DNA of 64,000 nt from assembly GCF_038069945.1 (NCBI RefSeq), contig NZ_JBBPEV010000001.1, positions 620,001-684,000 of the forward strand, in the 5' to 3' direction. Position 1 is the stretch's first letter. Each line of letters opens with the position of its first letter. Of this stretch, positions 29,312 to 40,369 are shown piece by piece. Source of the DNA: Aquabacterium sp. A3 (GTDB lineage Bacteria > Pseudomonadota > Gammaproteobacteria > Burkholderiales > Burkholderiaceae_C). A program made the translations under genes and the position numbers. The notes beneath the pieces are model-generated. The model was not told the origin of the DNA and did not search any database. It worked only from the letters and a program-made list of their open reading frames with translations.

Positions 29312-31948
29312 ATGGCAAGCCACCCGTCCGCCCAAGCCGGCCCCATGGACGACACCTGGTTTGACCTGGTGCCCCTGGCGCTGCTGGAATTCAACGAACA
29401 CGGCCGCGTGCTGCGTGGCAATTCGGCCCTCAGTGCGCTGCTGGGATACGCCACGCCGGCGGGCAGCAACCTGTCGGACAGCCCGCAAGCGCTGCAGCGC
29501 CTGTGCGGATGGGACGCGCCCCTGACCTTGTTGGCCCACGGACCCGAAGACGCCCCCTTGCAGGCACAGGTGACGCAGGCGCGAATGCAAGGGCGTCCCG
29601 CGCTGTTGCGCAGCCAGGTCTGGGCACAGGCGCAAACGCAGGCCGATCATCCACGACGGTTTCTGTGTGCGATCCGCGACAGCGTGCTCGACGACGACCA
29701 TGACGGCACGGCGTCGCCGGGCATTGGCATCAGCTCAGACGCCGATGCGGCCGCTGTGCCCGATCAGGCCCAGCTGTTGCACGAATTGAGCACCATTTTG
29801 GAGAGCACGCCCTCGGGCATCGCCTACCTACATGGCAACACCCTCGTGCGCTGCAACCGACGATTCGAGCGCATGTTGGGCCTCACGCCCGGCACCATGG
29901 CCGGACAGAGCCTCGACGCCCTGCTGGCAGCCGACCCGCGGATTGACCGCGTGGTGGCCGAGACCGCCCAGGAATTGCAACACAGCGGGCAGTTTGAAAG
30001 CGAGCTGGAAATCGTCATCCCGGCCCTGCCCACGCGTTGGTATGCGCTGTCGGTTCGACGCATCGGTGTGGTTCAAGGCCGCGATGAAATCATCGTGGTC
30101 CTGTCCGACATCACGGGTATCCGCTCGCAACAGGCACAGCTGGAATCCCTGGGCCGAGACCGCGACTTGATGTTTTCACTCTCCGGGGTGGGCATCGCGT
30201 TCGTCAAGGATGGTCTGATCCAGAGCGCCAACCCCGCGTTGTCTCAGTTGCTGGGCGAAGACGGTGCTGACCTGACGGGCCGCCCCCTGCTCAGCCTCTA
30301 CGCCAGCGACATGGACCCCAAGCTGGACGCGGATGTCATGAGCGTGTTGCGCAGCCTGGGTCACTGGCAGGGCGAGCGCGCCCTGCGCCATGCCCGTGGC
30401 GGACAAGGTCTGTGGGCCGAAGTGGCGTTGCGACTGGTGCAGCCCGGGCGCCCTGAAGACGGTCTGATCGCCTCGTTCGTCAACGTGGATGCGCGCCACC
30501 GCGCGGAACACAACCTGACCCTGCAGGCTGATCGCACGCGCGCCATCCTGGATTCGGTCTTCGTGGGCATCGTCACGCTCGACGCCCACGGCATCGCGTG
30601 GATGAACCGCTCTGCCCGACGGATGTTCGGGGGCGATCTGGCCGATTTCCTGGGCCAGCCCCTGAGCACAGTGGCCCCGCCCGACCTGGACCACCCGTTC
30701 CGCCTGACCGACTACCTTGACGAGCTGGAAGACGGTCAGTCCCACACCTTCGAGTGCCAGGTGGTGGGGCGTGACGGGCGCGTGTTCTGGGTGGTGGGCA
30801 ACGCCGTGGTGACGCTGGATGAATCCAACCAGCGCCACACCACCTACGCCTTGCTGGACATCGACCGCCGGCGCCAGGCCGAGGCACAGTCGGCAGAAGC
30901 CCAGGCCACCTTGCAGCGCATCATTGAAACGGCCCCCATGGCCATCCAGGTGCTCGACGCCCACGACCTGACCTTGCTGCAGGCCAACCAGGCGGCCACC
31001 ATGTACATGGGCAAGGATGCAGGCCATGCCCTGGGTCTGACGCCCGCCGCCCTGTACCCGCCCGAGCGTGCCCGCCTGACCGAGTCGGACCTGCGGGCCT
31101 GCCTGGATGCGGGGCAAAGCCTGCACCGCGAATACAGCCTCAGCCAGCCTCACGGCCAGCGCATCTGGGACGTGACCTACCTGCCCCTCTCACGGGAATC
31201 GCAGGGAAGTGACCAGGTGCTGGTGGTGGCCTCCGACATCACCGACTTGCGCGCGGCCGAACAGGCCAGACTGGAAGCGGCGATCACCCAGCGCGAGATG
31301 CTGGTGCGTGAAGTGCACCACCGCATCAAGAACAACCTTCAGGGCGTGGCAGGCCTGCTGCAGCAGATTGCCTCACGCAAGCCCGAGGTGGCCCCAGCCA
31401 TCTCCGAAGTGGTGGGGCAGGTACAGGCCATTGCACAGGTGTATGGCTTGCAAGTGGGCGCAGGCGGCCCGCTCAAGCTCCAGGCGGTGATCGATGCGAT
31501 TGCGCAGTCGGTCCAGCGCACCTTTGGCCGCACCATCAGACTGCAGGTGGATGGCCCCCACGCCAGCGAATGGCTGCTGCCAGAGGCCGAGTCGATCCCC
31601 ATCGCCTTGTGCCTCAATGAATTGCTGACCAACGCACACAAACATGGTCCGGGCAGCCAGGCGCTGGTGTGCGCCCTGCACTCGAGCGAGGCGGGCGTGG
31701 ACATCCTGATCGACAACCCAGGCAGCCTGCCTGAGGGATTCAGCCTGGAGCGCGTGCGCGGCGGCGTGTCAGGCCTGGGTCTGGTGCGCGCCTTGCTGCC
31801 CCGGCGCAGCGCCAAACTCACCCTGAGCAATGAAATCGGTCAGGTGCGCGCGCGTGTGGCGCTCACGCCACCGGGCATTCATCTGGCACCGCCTCCCCCC
31901 TCGACGGGGGAACCCACTGGTCATCAGATCGCTCTTTGGCCACAATAA
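29312..31948 (+). CDS. Multi-PAS sensor histidine kinase of the HisKA_2 (HWE-like) family
   Basis: An 878-residue soluble kinase: no signal peptide or membrane helix. At least four PAS-like modules follow each other (starting near DLVPLALLEFNEHGRV, LSTILESTPSGIAYL, ILDSVFVGIVTLDAHG and IIETAPMAIQVLDAHD). The transmitter is of HisKA_2 type, with phospho-acceptor His in EVHHRIKNNLQGVAGLL, an N-box CLNELLTNAHKHG and a short G-box GVSGLGLV. Kinases of this type pair with ANTAR response regulators (for example PdtaS/PdtaR, EutW/EutV), and an ANTAR regulator follows immediately. The start is uncertain; ATG 29345 is an alternative. The signal is likely intracellular. Confidence 0.85.
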   Translation: MASHPSAQAGPMDDTWFDLVPLALLEFNEHGRVLRGNSALSALLGYATPAGSNLSDSPQALQRLCGWDAPLTLLAHGPEDAPLQAQVTQARMQGRPALLRSQVWAQAQTQADHPRRFLCAIRDSVLDDDHDGTASPGIGISSDADAAAVPDQAQLLHELSTILESTPSGIAYLHGNTLVRCNRRFERMLGLTPGTMAGQSLDALLAADPRIDRVVAETAQELQHSGQFESELEIVIPALPTRWYALSVRRIGVVQGRDEIIVVLSDITGIRSQQAQLESLGRDRDLMFSLSGVGIAFVKDGLIQSANPALSQLLGEDGADLTGRPLLSLYASDMDPKLDADVMSVLRSLGHWQGERALRHARGGQGLWAEVALRLVQPGRPEDGLIASFVNVDARHRAEHNLTLQADRTRAILDSVFVGIVTLDAHGIAWMNRSARRMFGGDLADFLGQPLSTVAPPDLDHPFRLTDYLDELEDGQSHTFECQVVGRDGRVFWVVGNAVVTLDESNQRHTTYALLDIDRRRQAEAQSAEAQATLQRIIETAPMAIQVLDAHDLTLLQANQAATMYMGKDAGHALGLTPAALYPPERARLTESDLRACLDAGQSLHREYSLSQPHGQRIWDVTYLPLSRESQGSDQVLVVASDITDLRAAEQARLEAAITQREMLVREVHHRIKNNLQGVAGLLQQIASRKPEVAPAISEVVGQVQAIAQVYGLQVGAGGPLKLQAVIDAIAQSVQRTFGRTIRLQVDGPHASEWLLPEAESIPIALCLNELLTNAHKHGPGSQALVCALHSSEAGVDILIDNPGSLPEGFSLERVRGGVSGLGLVRALLPRRSAKLTLSNEIGQVRARVALTPPGIHLAPPPPSTGEPTGHQIALWPQ

Positions 31949-31954
31949 GGTCTT

Positions 31955-32665
31955 TTGGATTTGTCCACCCTCAGCCCCGGAGCCCCGATCAACGTGAGCC
32001 AGGACGCGCATCACAAAGGCAAGATACTGGTCGTCGATGATGACCGGCTGGTGCTTGCCACGCTCACGCACGGCCTGGCCGAAGCGGGCTACGAGGTGAT
32101 TGACGCCGACAACGGCGACGACGCCATCTTGCTGGCGCGCCAGCACAAGCCGGAGCTGGCCTTGCTGGACATCCGCATGGAAGGCAAAAGCGGCTTCGAC
32201 GTGGCCGCCTATCTGCGCGAGTACTGCCAGATCCCGTTCATGTTCCTCTCGGCGTTCTCCGATGAGGCCACGGTCAATCAGGTCAAGGAACTGGGCGCGC
32301 TCACCTACCTGGTCAAGCCGCTGGACATCCAGCAGATCGTGCCGGCGGTCGAGTCGGCATTCGCGAACCGGCCACAAGCACTGGCACAGGCCCAGGCCGC
32401 CCGTGCTGCAGCCACCGTGACGGCGCCGGCGGACACCCCGCCCGCTGCCCCAAAGCCTGGTACCGATGCGGACATCGCCGTGGCGCCAGAGGGGCAGACC
32501 ATCGCCATTGCCCTGGGGATCGTCATGCACCGCCACTCACTCAACCGCCACGACGCCATGGCTCGCCTGGAGCAACAGGCTGCGCAATCGGGCGCCACGG
32601 TGTTGACGGTCAGTGAACGCATCCTCACAGCCCAGGAAGTGCTGGCTGGTCTGGGCCCGCTCTGA
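31955..32665 (+). CDS. ANTAR-domain response regulator (predicted RNA-binding antiterminator)
   Basis: A 236-residue response regulator. The receiver domain (about residues 22-145) has the acidic pair VVDDD, phospho-Asp in LALLDIRMEG and the conserved Lys in YLVKPLD. An Ala/Pro-rich linker leads to a C-terminal ANTAR domain (IAIALGIVMHRHSLNRHDAM, then ARLEQQAAQSG). ANTAR domains bind paired hairpins in mRNA leaders and prevent termination. It is 6 bp from the HisKA_2 kinase, so the two should form a PdtaS/PdtaR-like system. No ATG is available at the start: the TTG at 31955, a TTG at 31961 or a GTG at 31994 are all possible. Targets are unknown. Confidence 0.85.
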   Translation: MDLSTLSPGAPINVSQDAHHKGKILVVDDDRLVLATLTHGLAEAGYEVIDADNGDDAILLARQHKPELALLDIRMEGKSGFDVAAYLREYCQIPFMFLSAFSDEATVNQVKELGALTYLVKPLDIQQIVPAVESAFANRPQALAQAQAARAAATVTAPADTPPAAPKPGTDADIAVAPEGQTIAIALGIVMHRHSLNRHDAMARLEQQAAQSGATVLTVSERILTAQEVLAGLGPL

Positions 32666-32691
32666 CGCCTTGAGCTCAAGCCCGCCCAGGT

Positions 32692-33843
32692 TCAACGCGG
32701 GCCTTGCGGCGCACGGCTGCCCATGAGGGTGAAGTAAAAGCACGCGCCCTGTCCAGGTGCGGCCTCCGCCCAGATGCGGCCGCCATGGCGCCTGACGATC
32801 GCCTGCACACCCGCCAGACCCACCCCAGAGCCCGGAAACTCCTTGGCACTGTGCAGTCTTTGAAACATGCCGAACAGCTTGTCGGCGTGCTGCATGTCAA
32901 AGCCTGCCCCGTTGTCGCGCACGAAGTACACGGCCGGGTTGGTCGCGGGCATGCACCCCATCTCCACGCGGGGTGCGCTCACCTTGCCGCTGTACTTCAA
33001 GGCATTGCCCAGCAAATTCTCCAGCACGCGCCGCAGCAGGGGCTCGTCGGCCGACGCCAACATGCCCTCGGCCACCACCACCTGCACGGACGGCGCATCG
33101 GGCGCCCGAACCGCCAGCAAGTCGGCCAGGATGTCATGCGCCATGGCCGAGAGATCGACATCGCTGCGAGACAAGGCTTCGCCAGACAATTGCGCCTGGG
33201 CCAGCACCGCATCGATCATGCCGTTCATCCGGGCGGCGGCGGCCAGCACCCGATCCAGGTGATCGGCGCCGAGCTTGCCCAGCGACGATGCGTAGTCTTC
33301 CTTGACGATGCGTGCAAATCCGTCGATCACCCGCAAAGGCGCGCGCAGATCGTGAGACAGTGCATAGCGCAAGGCCTCCTGTTCGGCCAGGCGAAGCTGA
33401 AGGGTGTCAGATGACTCACCATCGTGGGCGCCCGCCACCTCAGCGCCACCCCATGCCGCACATTGCGGCACCAAAACACCCTGAAAGCCTGCGAAACGAG
33501 CTTGCTCGTCCAACCGGACGTGGGCACGCACATGGCACCGGGCATCCACAACGCCATCGGCCACGCGCCAGGCGGGCATGGCATCAGGCCACGGCAAGGC
33601 CAAGGCGTCGGCCCAGGCCTGCTGGTGCTGAAGGTGGTACCTCAGGCGCGCGCTGGTGTCTGCCGCCGCCCACATCTGCCACAGCATCAGCCCGCCGTCG
33701 AGTTGAGCCGCCAAGGCATCCCAGTCCACCGTCAGCCAATCAGGCAGATCGGCCCCGGGTCGCAGTTCGGTCAGCCGGTGGGCTGCATCGGTCTGCCAGT
33801 ACCACCCGGCGTGCCAGCCGTGCTGGAGCGGCGTCATGCCCAC
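32692..33843 (-). CDS. Sensor histidine kinase, phytochrome-kinase-like transmitter
   Basis: A 383-residue soluble kinase. The N-terminal 165 residues are rich in Trp and His and resemble a PAS-like fold only loosely; I do not recognise a domain. The HisKA segment carries the phospho-acceptor in YALSHDLRAPLRVIDGFARI, and the HATPase has NLLGNALKYSG, VRDNGAGFDM and the FQRLHSAKEFPGSGVGLA block typical of bacteriophytochrome-type kinases. It lies on the opposite strand inside a run of signalling genes, divergent from the large hybrid kinase, with 285 bp between the two starts that must hold both promoters. No receiver gene is directly attached. Confidence 0.82.
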   Translation of the reverse strand: MGMTPLQHGWHAGWYWQTDAAHRLTELRPGADLPDWLTVDWDALAAQLDGGLMLWQMWAAADTSARLRYHLQHQQAWADALALPWPDAMPAWRVADGVVDARCHVRAHVRLDEQARFAGFQGVLVPQCAAWGGAEVAGAHDGESSDTLQLRLAEQEALRYALSHDLRAPLRVIDGFARIVKEDYASSLGKLGADHLDRVLAAAARMNGMIDAVLAQAQLSGEALSRSDVDLSAMAHDILADLLAVRAPDAPSVQVVVAEGMLASADEPLLRRVLENLLGNALKYSGKVSAPRVEMGCMPATNPAVYFVRDNGAGFDMQHADKLFGMFQRLHSAKEFPGSGVGLAGVQAIVRRHGGRIWAEAAPGQGACFYFTLMGSRAPQGPR

Positions 33844-34128
33844 ACCCCCACCCCCGTCGCAGGAAAACGACAGGCTGCTTGTCGCCAGTGACGGGCGCGT
33901 TGCCCCACGGCTTTCGCCCGGGCCGCCCCCGTCTCGCCTGACCAGACCACAGTGTCAGCTAGTTGACGCATCCAAACCATTGTAAGGACGCCTGGAGGGG
34001 GTTTGTTCTGCTGGCCGCTGTTTTCATTCACCTTGTAAAGTTCGTGAACAAATTGACTCAATCGGCGGCCTGGTTCGTGCGTTCAACACGGACAGCTCGC
34101 CGGTTGGCCGGCCGCCGGAAACACCTCA

Positions 34129-37100
34129 ATGCCCGCCCCCTGGATCGTGCTGTACATCACCTCGTCCGCTGCCATGACCCTGGCAGCCGGATGGCAATGG
34201 GGGCTGGGTGGTGCTGGTCTGGCGCTGTCAGTGCTCACCTCGGCCGGCATCGGCTACCTGGCCCGCAGCCGCCTGGCGCCCTCGGTCGGCACGGATGAGG
34301 GCAGCACGCTGCCACCAGACTCGCTGCCCAGCGAGGGCGCCGCCACCACCCTCGCCAACCAACAAGCCCAGGAGCTGGCGCAGCACCAGGCCCGGCTGCT
34401 GGCGCTCAGCCAGCGCATCGTGGACCTGGCACAAGGCACGACCAGCCTGTCTCAAGCCATGCACCGCATCGGCGAAGCACTGCACGCCCACCTGGGCTCC
34501 AGGGCGTGGGTGGGGCTGCGCGTGGAAGGCTGGAACGGCGAATCGGCGCTGCTGCGCCCGTGGGTGGACACGGGCAGTGAAAGTGCCGACCTGATCGATG
34601 TCAGCGCCATCGCCACGGTACACCGCGACGACCCGCCCCTGGGCACGGCACTGCATGCCTTGCGCCCCACCTTGGGCCACCTCCCACTGGACCGCCCTCA
34701 GTCCGGACCATGGCGGGAGGCCTGCACCCGACAGGTGCTGGCCGTGCCCATCGTGGTCGATCGCTGGCCCGTGGCCTTGCTGGAGTTTGATGACCCCCGA
34801 CGCCCGCCTGCGCCAGACGAACTGGACCCGGTGCTCCACATTGCGGCGGCCCAATTGGGCTTTGTGGCCCAGCGTGAAGCACAGCTGGCGCGCATGGCCA
34901 GCAGCACCCAGCATCTGGGGCGGCTGGCCCAGGTCGCCACCCGCATCAGCAGCGGCGTGGCCATCACCGACCGTGATGGCGTGGTGGAGTGGGTCAACAG
35001 CGCCTTCACGGCCTTGACCGGCTGGCCAGACGACAAGGTGGTGGGGCGCAGCCTGCCTGACCTGATGGCCCAGGAGGAAGGCGACCAGGACGCTGCTCGG
35101 GAGCTGAGGGCCTGCCTTCAGCGTGGCACACCGTTTCGCATGGCCTTCGAGGCCGGGCGCAAGGGGCCGCAGACCATCACCCGTTACTGGGGTGAGATCG
35201 ATGCCATCCAGATGCTCGACGAGGCCGGAGGTCGTGGACAGTACGTGTGCCTGTTCAACGACATCACTCGCCGGCAATCGCAAGAGCGAATCAGAGAACA
35301 AGAGCGGGAATTTCTGGAGGCCCTGCTGGGCAACCTGCCCGTGAGCCTGTTTGTGCTGGACCCGGTGAACTTCAACGTCGTCGCGGTGAACCGCTACACG
35401 GAGATCGAATTCGACCTCAAGCGTGACAGCGTCGTCGGCCGCCCCTTGGAGCAATCCCTGGGGCATGAGGCCATGGACCGCGTGCGCCCCCGCATGGCAG
35501 AAGCCATCGACAAGGGTGGCACCATCGAACATGACGTGCATTGGGACAGCCCCACGGGGCCGCGCACCGTCAACGCCCGGCACTTCGCCCTCCGACACGC
35601 CAATGGCAGGCCTCGCCTGCTGATTTCGCTGCTGCGCGACATCACTGAATCACGACAGGCTCAATGGGATCTGGAAGAGTCCGAACGGCGCTTCCGCGAG
35701 CTGGTCGAGTCCATGGACGACCTGGTCTATGTGGCCACCGAAAAGCGCCAGCAATTCCATTACCTGAGCCCCCGAACGAATGAGCTGCTGGGCCTGTCGG
35801 CCGACTCGCTGATGAGCAGCCCGCAACAACTCGACGCACTGCTCGTGAGCGAAGACCGGGAGGCCTGGAACCTGCAAGCTCACCAGGAGGTTCAGGGCTT
35901 CCCCACCGACGCCATCGTGCGACTGGACGTGCCGGGCAAAGGCCTGCGATGGATGCGGCACCGCACCCGACCCAGGCGCCTGGACGATGGGCAGGTACGG
36001 GTGTACGGGCTGTTGTCGGACGTGACCGACGAGCACACACAGGCACTGGAATTGCAGCGTGCCCGAGATGCAGCTGAAAGCGCCAGCCAGGCGAAAAGCC
36101 AGTTCATGGCCAACATGAGCCACGAAATCCGGACCCCGATGAACGGCATCCTCGGGATGACGGAGCTCTTGCTGGGCACCTCGCTCAATGACAAGCAACG
36201 CCGGTTTGCCCAAGCGGTCTACCGCTCTGGCGAAAGCCTGCTGGAAATCATCAACGACATTCTGGACTTCGCCAAGATCGAGGCAGGCCGGCTGGAGCTG
36301 GCCACCTGCGACTTCGTGCTGCGCACACTGGTTGAAGACACCCTGGAGTTGATGGCCCCCCGCGCCCATGAAAAGGGGCTGGAGCTGAGCTTCCGCGAAC
36401 AACCCGGCCTGCCCAGCGTCATCCATGGCGATCCACTGAGGTTGCGTCAGGTGCTCACCAACCTGGTGGCCAACGCCATCAAGTTCACCGAGCACGGCGA
36501 AGTGGTCGTGGACATCCGCGTGAGTGCGGCCCCGGCAGCATCCACCGAGGCCGACCCGGCTGGGCACATGGTGCTGGAGTTCATCGTGCGCGACACCGGC
36601 ATCGGCATCGCCACCGACGCCCTGCCGCGCCTCTTCAGCGCCTTCATCCAGGCCCACGGCGGCATGGCCAGACGCTATGGCGGCACGGGCCTGGGGCTGG
36701 CGATCTCCAAACAACTGGTTGAACTGATGGGCGGCCAGATCGACGTGCACAGCGCACCAGGTGTGGGTTCGGAGTTCATGTTCAGCGTACCCGTGCGCAC
36801 CGGCGACAGCCATGCCGACATGGCCATGCTTGAAGAGCCGGACATGCCCGCGTTCAGCGTGTTGGTGGTGGACGACAACGAAACCAACCGTACCGTCATC
36901 GAAAACATGCTGTCGGCCTGGGGCATGCACGTGGCGCAGGCCCGCAATGGGCGTGAAGCCCTTGAAATGTTGATGGACGATCAACAGCGCGATCAGGATT
37001 TTGACCTGGCGCTGGTGGACATGAACATGCCTGAGCTCGATGGCATCGGACTGGCGCGGGCCGTGCGCGGCAGTGGGCGCTACCCGCAGCTCAAGATGGT

Positions 37101-38139
37101 GCTCCTGTCATCCGTGTCCTCTCCGGATGACGTGCGACGGGCCCAGGAGGCCGGCTTCCAGCGGTTCGTACCCAAACCCCTGCGCAAGGCAGAGTTGCGG
37201 CAGGCCATTCTGGGCATCACGGCTGAAATGGCGCAAGACACCCAACCCGAGCTGCCCAAACTGCACAAGCACGTGCTGGTGGTGGAAGACAACCCGGTCA
37301 ATCAGGAAGTCTGCACCCAGATGCTCAAGCGCCTGGGCTGCGATGTGCGGGTGGCCAGCTCTGCACTGGAAGGCTTGCGTCGACTGGGCGAGGCCCGCTT
37401 CGACCTCATCCTCATGGACATCCAGATGCCAGGCATGGACGGGGTCGAAGCACTGGACATCTTCCGTCGTGGCTCATCGTCCAGGTTCACCTTCCTCACC
37501 GCGACCGACACGCCCGTCGTCGCGGTCACCGCCAATGCGCTGGAAGGTGATGAAGATCGGTTCCTCGGCCTGGGCTTTGACGACTACCTGTCCAAGCCGT
37601 TCCGGCAAAGCCAGTTGCAGAAAGTGCTGATGGAGCACCTGCGCACAGACCCACCGTCTTCGGCAGAGGGCTCACCCTCGGTGCCCACCTTGCCACCACC
37701 CGCAGCTGTTGCAAGCGCAACACATGAGCGCATCGCCCCATCAGCGGAGGCGGTTCGAGAGGAGACTCCCACCATGGATCCGCTGAGCCTGTTCGACCAG
37801 GAGGCGCTGAGGCGCCTCAAGGAACTCGACCCCAAAGGGGACAACCGCCTGTTCGAGAGGGTGGCCAGTGCCTTTGAAACGTCGGTGGGACGCCTCATGC
37901 CCCAGTTCGAAGATGCAATCCGCCAACAAGACATGCAAGGCATCCTGCATGTCGCGCATACACTCAAGTCTTCTTCAGCCAGCATCGGCGCACTCAAGTT
38001 GTCACAAATGTGTGCCGAAATCGAGACCATGATCCGGCGCCAGACAGGAGAAGACTTGAGCACGCACCTCAGCGACATCCCGCAGGAAGTCGATCGTGTG
38101 CTCGTGGGCCTTCGATGTCTGCTGGAGCAACGACCATGA
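34129..38139 (+). CDS. Hybrid sensor histidine kinase (TM-GAF-PAS3-HisKA-HATPase-REC-REC-HPt)
   Basis: A 1336-residue multistep phosphorelay protein. Two membrane helices span residues 1-47. A GAF-like region (about 85-250) is followed by three PAS modules (about 260, 400 and 515). Then come HisKA with the phospho-acceptor near residue 665 ([15 protein letters not shown]) and an HATPase. Receiver 1 ([19 protein letters not shown]) and receiver 2 ([22 protein letters not shown]) both keep their phospho-Asp, and an HPt domain follows with its His near 1277 ([13 protein letters not shown]). Its stop overlaps the next start as ATGA, so the REC-GGDEF-EAL protein is the likely phospho-acceptor. The input signal is unknown. 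Confidence 0.88.
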   Translation: MPAPWIVLYITSSAAMTLAAGWQWGLGGAGLALSVLTSAGIGYLARSRLAPSVGTDEGSTLPPDSLPSEGAATTLANQQAQELAQHQARLLALSQRIVDLAQGTTSLSQAMHRIGEALHAHLGSRAWVGLRVEGWNGESALLRPWVDTGSESADLIDVSAIATVHRDDPPLGTALHALRPTLGHLPLDRPQSGPWREACTRQVLAVPIVVDRWPVALLEFDDPRRPPAPDELDPVLHIAAAQLGFVAQREAQLARMASSTQHLGRLAQVATRISSGVAITDRDGVVEWVNSAFTALTGWPDDKVVGRSLPDLMAQEEGDQDAARELRACLQRGTPFRMAFEAGRKGPQTITRYWGEIDAIQMLDEAGGRGQYVCLFNDITRRQSQERIREQEREFLEALLGNLPVSLFVLDPVNFNVVAVNRYTEIEFDLKRDSVVGRPLEQSLGHEAMDRVRPRMAEAIDKGGTIEHDVHWDSPTGPRTVNARHFALRHANGRPRLLISLLRDITESRQAQWDLEESERRFRELVESMDDLVYVATEKRQQFHYLSPRTNELLGLSADSLMSSPQQLDALLVSEDREAWNLQAHQEVQGFPTDAIVRLDVPGKGLRWMRHRTRPRRLDDGQVRVYGLLSDVTDEHTQALELQRARDAAESASQAKSQFMANMSHEIRTPMNGILGMTELLLGTSLNDKQRRFAQAVYRSGESLLEIINDILDFAKIEAGRLELATCDFVLRTLVEDTLELMAPRAHEKGLELSFREQPGLPSVIHGDPLRLRQVLTNLVANAIKFTEHGEVVVDIRVSAAPAASTEADPAGHMVLEFIVRDTGIGIATDALPRLFSAFIQAHGGMARRYGGTGLGLAISKQLVELMGGQIDVHSAPGVGSEFMFSVPVRTGDSHADMAMLEEPDMPAFSVLVVDDNETNRTVIENMLSAWGMHVAQARNGREALEMLMDDQQRDQDFDLALVDMNMPELDGIGLARAVRGSGRYPQLKMVLLSSVSSPDDVRRAQEAGFQRFVPKPLRKAELRQAILGITAEMAQDTQPELPKLHKHVLVVEDNPVNQEVCTQMLKRLGCDVRVASSALEGLRRLGEARFDLILMDIQMPGMDGVEALDIFRRGSSSRFTFLTATDTPVVAVTANALEGDEDRFLGLGFDDYLSKPFRQSQLQKVLMEHLRTDPPSSAEGSPSVPTLPPPAAVASATHERIAPSAEAVREETPTMDPLSLFDQEALRRLKELDPKGDNRLFERVASAFETSVGRLMPQFEDAIRQQDMQGILHVAHTLKSSSASIGALKLSQMCAEIETMIRRQTGEDLSTHLSDIPQEVDRVLVGLRCLLEQRP

Positions 38140-40361
38140 CTCAACAGGCTGCCTTCGCCGACAACGACCTGATGGACCAACCCCGCGTGCTCCTGGTCGA
38201 TGATGACGAAGTCAATCTGCTGCTGACCTCGATCGCCTTGCGCGAGCGTGGCTTTGCCATCACCGAAGCGGCGTCGGGCGAACAGGCCTTGCAGGTCATC
38301 ACCGACTGGCTGCCCGACGTGGTGGTGCTCGATGCCGTGATGCCTGGACTGGACGGTTTTGCCACCTGCCAGGAACTGCGCGGCCTGCCCGGCTACGAGT
38401 CCGTGCCGGTGCTCATGCTCACAGGCCTGGACGACGACGCCTCCATCACCCGAGCCTATGAGGTGGGGGCCACCGACTTCTTTGTGAAGAGCACCCAGTG
38501 GAGCCTGCTGGCCGGACGCTTGCGCTACCTGCTGCGCGCGTCACGCACCCGCCATGAACTGGAGCGCAGCAAATCCAAACTGGCCCGCGCACAAGATCTG
38601 GCGCGCATGGGCAGCTTTGACTGGCGCAAGGGCGATGGCGATCTGGCTTTCTCCATCGAAGGATTGCGCGTGTTTGGACTGGGCCCTGGTGACCCGCTGG
38701 GCCTGCGCAAGATCATTCGCATGATGCCCAAAGAGGATCGGCGCGGCATGCTGCGCATCCTGCGGCAGGTCATCGACCACGGCACGGTGTTGTGCAACGA
38801 CATCCGCATCAACCTGCACGATGGGCGCGAGCGCATCCTGCACCTGGAGGCCGAGCCCGAATTCAACGAGCTGGCCAGCCTCACCGGCTACACCGGCATC
38901 GTGCAGGATGTGACCGATCGCCGGGTGGCTGAAGACAAGATCAACCACCTGGCCAACTTCGACACGCTCACGGGCTTGCCCAACCGCCGGCAGGTGTTCT
39001 GGCGGGCCGAACGTGCGATCGAGTACGCCAAGCGGCTCAACCACAGCGTGGCCTTGCTGCAAATTGGCCTGGACCGGTTCAAGATCATCAATGAAAACCT
39101 GGGACACCACGCCGGCGACGAACTGCTGATCGAGGTGTCACGGCGACTGCGCAACTGCGTCAAACACTCCGAGCAGGTCATGGATGGCACCGGAGACGCC
39201 CCCGGGCAACGCAGCCACCGCACCCTGGAGGCCGTCGGGCGCCTGGGTGCCGATGAGTTCGTGGTGCTGTTGCCCGAAATCAATGGCGAAGCCGATGCCA
39301 TGGCCACAGCCAACCACCTGCTGGAAGCCTTGCGTGAGCCCATGATCGCGGCAGGCCAGGAATGTTTCATCACGGCCAGTGTGGGCGTGGCCCTGTTTCC
39401 GGCCCATGGCCTGAACGTGGCCGACCTGCTGCGCCATGCCGACGTGGCCATGGACCTGGCCAAAAGCCAGGGGCGCAACACCGTGATGCGCTACGACCCG
39501 CAACTGGCCAGCAAGGGCCGCGTGCGACTGGACCTGGACACGGCCTTGCACAAGGCCCTGGAGCGCAACGAGCTGGTGCTGTACTACCAGCCCAAGGTGG
39601 ATGTGCAGACGGGGCGCTGGGTCGGCGCCGAGGCCCTCATGCGCTGGCGTCGCGAAGGGCAACTGGTGTCGCCTGCGGACTTCATTCCACTGGCCGAGGC
39701 CACCGGACTCATCAACGACATGAGCCTGTGGGCCATCGACGAGGCCGCACGGCAGGCCAAGGAATGGGAGCTTCGCCTGGGATTCGACGCCTCGATCGCG
39801 GTCAACCTGCCCAGCCGGCTGTTCGAACAACCTGACCTGGTGGACAAGGTCGAGGCCATCCTGGCTCGACACGAGGTCAACGCCCGCGCCATCGAACTCG
39901 AAATCACCGAAACGGGGCTGATGAAGGACCTGCAGGGGGTGGTGCCCTCCTTGCATCGGCTCAATCAACTCGGCACCGAAATCTCCATCGATGATTTCGG
40001 CACCGGTTACTCGTCCCTGGCCTACCTGACCACCCTGCCCATCAGCGAACTCAAGATCGACCGGTCATTTGTGCACGACCTGGGCGACACACCGCAAAGC
40101 ACGGCCGTGGTCTCGGCCATCATTGCGCTGGCACGCGCTCTGGGCTTGCGCGTCATCGCCGAGGGCGTGGAGAAGGTCTCGCAGATGGAGGTTCTCTACA
40201 AGCTGGGCTGCCACATCTGTCAGGGATTCCTGTACGCTCGTCCCATGCCGGCCGCCGAGCTGGAACACTGGGTGGTGGATGTGTTGTCAAAACGCTCACT
40301 GCCGTGCATCGGCGGAGATGACGCTGACCGGCCCACCAGCCCCCCGCCCGCTCGCACCTGA
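38136..40361 (+). CDS. Response regulator with PAS, GGDEF (degenerate) and EAL domains
   Basis: A 741-residue c-di-GMP protein. The receiver (about residues 14-135) keeps phospho-Asp in VVVLDAVMPGLDG. A PAS-like module follows, then a GGDEF domain whose signature reads GADEF (RLGADEFVVLLP) and which lacks the RxxD I-site, so cyclase activity is doubtful. The EAL domain is complete: EALMRW, EITETGLM, DDFGTGYSSL and LKIDRSF, indicating phosphodiesterase activity. ATG 38136 has GGAG 9 nt upstream and overlaps the hybrid-kinase stop by 4 bp, so production is coupled and its receiver probably takes phosphate from the HPt domain. A diguanylate cyclase follows 8 bp later. Confidence 0.88.
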   Translation: MTQQAAFADNDLMDQPRVLLVDDDEVNLLLTSIALRERGFAITEAASGEQALQVITDWLPDVVVLDAVMPGLDGFATCQELRGLPGYESVPVLMLTGLDDDASITRAYEVGATDFFVKSTQWSLLAGRLRYLLRASRTRHELERSKSKLARAQDLARMGSFDWRKGDGDLAFSIEGLRVFGLGPGDPLGLRKIIRMMPKEDRRGMLRILRQVIDHGTVLCNDIRINLHDGRERILHLEAEPEFNELASLTGYTGIVQDVTDRRVAEDKINHLANFDTLTGLPNRRQVFWRAERAIEYAKRLNHSVALLQIGLDRFKIINENLGHHAGDELLIEVSRRLRNCVKHSEQVMDGTGDAPGQRSHRTLEAVGRLGADEFVVLLPEINGEADAMATANHLLEALREPMIAAGQECFITASVGVALFPAHGLNVADLLRHADVAMDLAKSQGRNTVMRYDPQLASKGRVRLDLDTALHKALERNELVLYYQPKVDVQTGRWVGAEALMRWRREGQLVSPADFIPLAEATGLINDMSLWAIDEAARQAKEWELRLGFDASIAVNLPSRLFEQPDLVDKVEAILARHEVNARAIELEITETGLMKDLQGVVPSLHRLNQLGTEISIDDFGTGYSSLAYLTTLPISELKIDRSFVHDLGDTPQSTAVVSAIIALARALGLRVIAEGVEKVSQMEVLYKLGCHICQGFLYARPMPAAELEHWVVDVLSKRSLPCIGGDDADRPTSPPPART

Positions 40362-40369
40362 CCACACAC

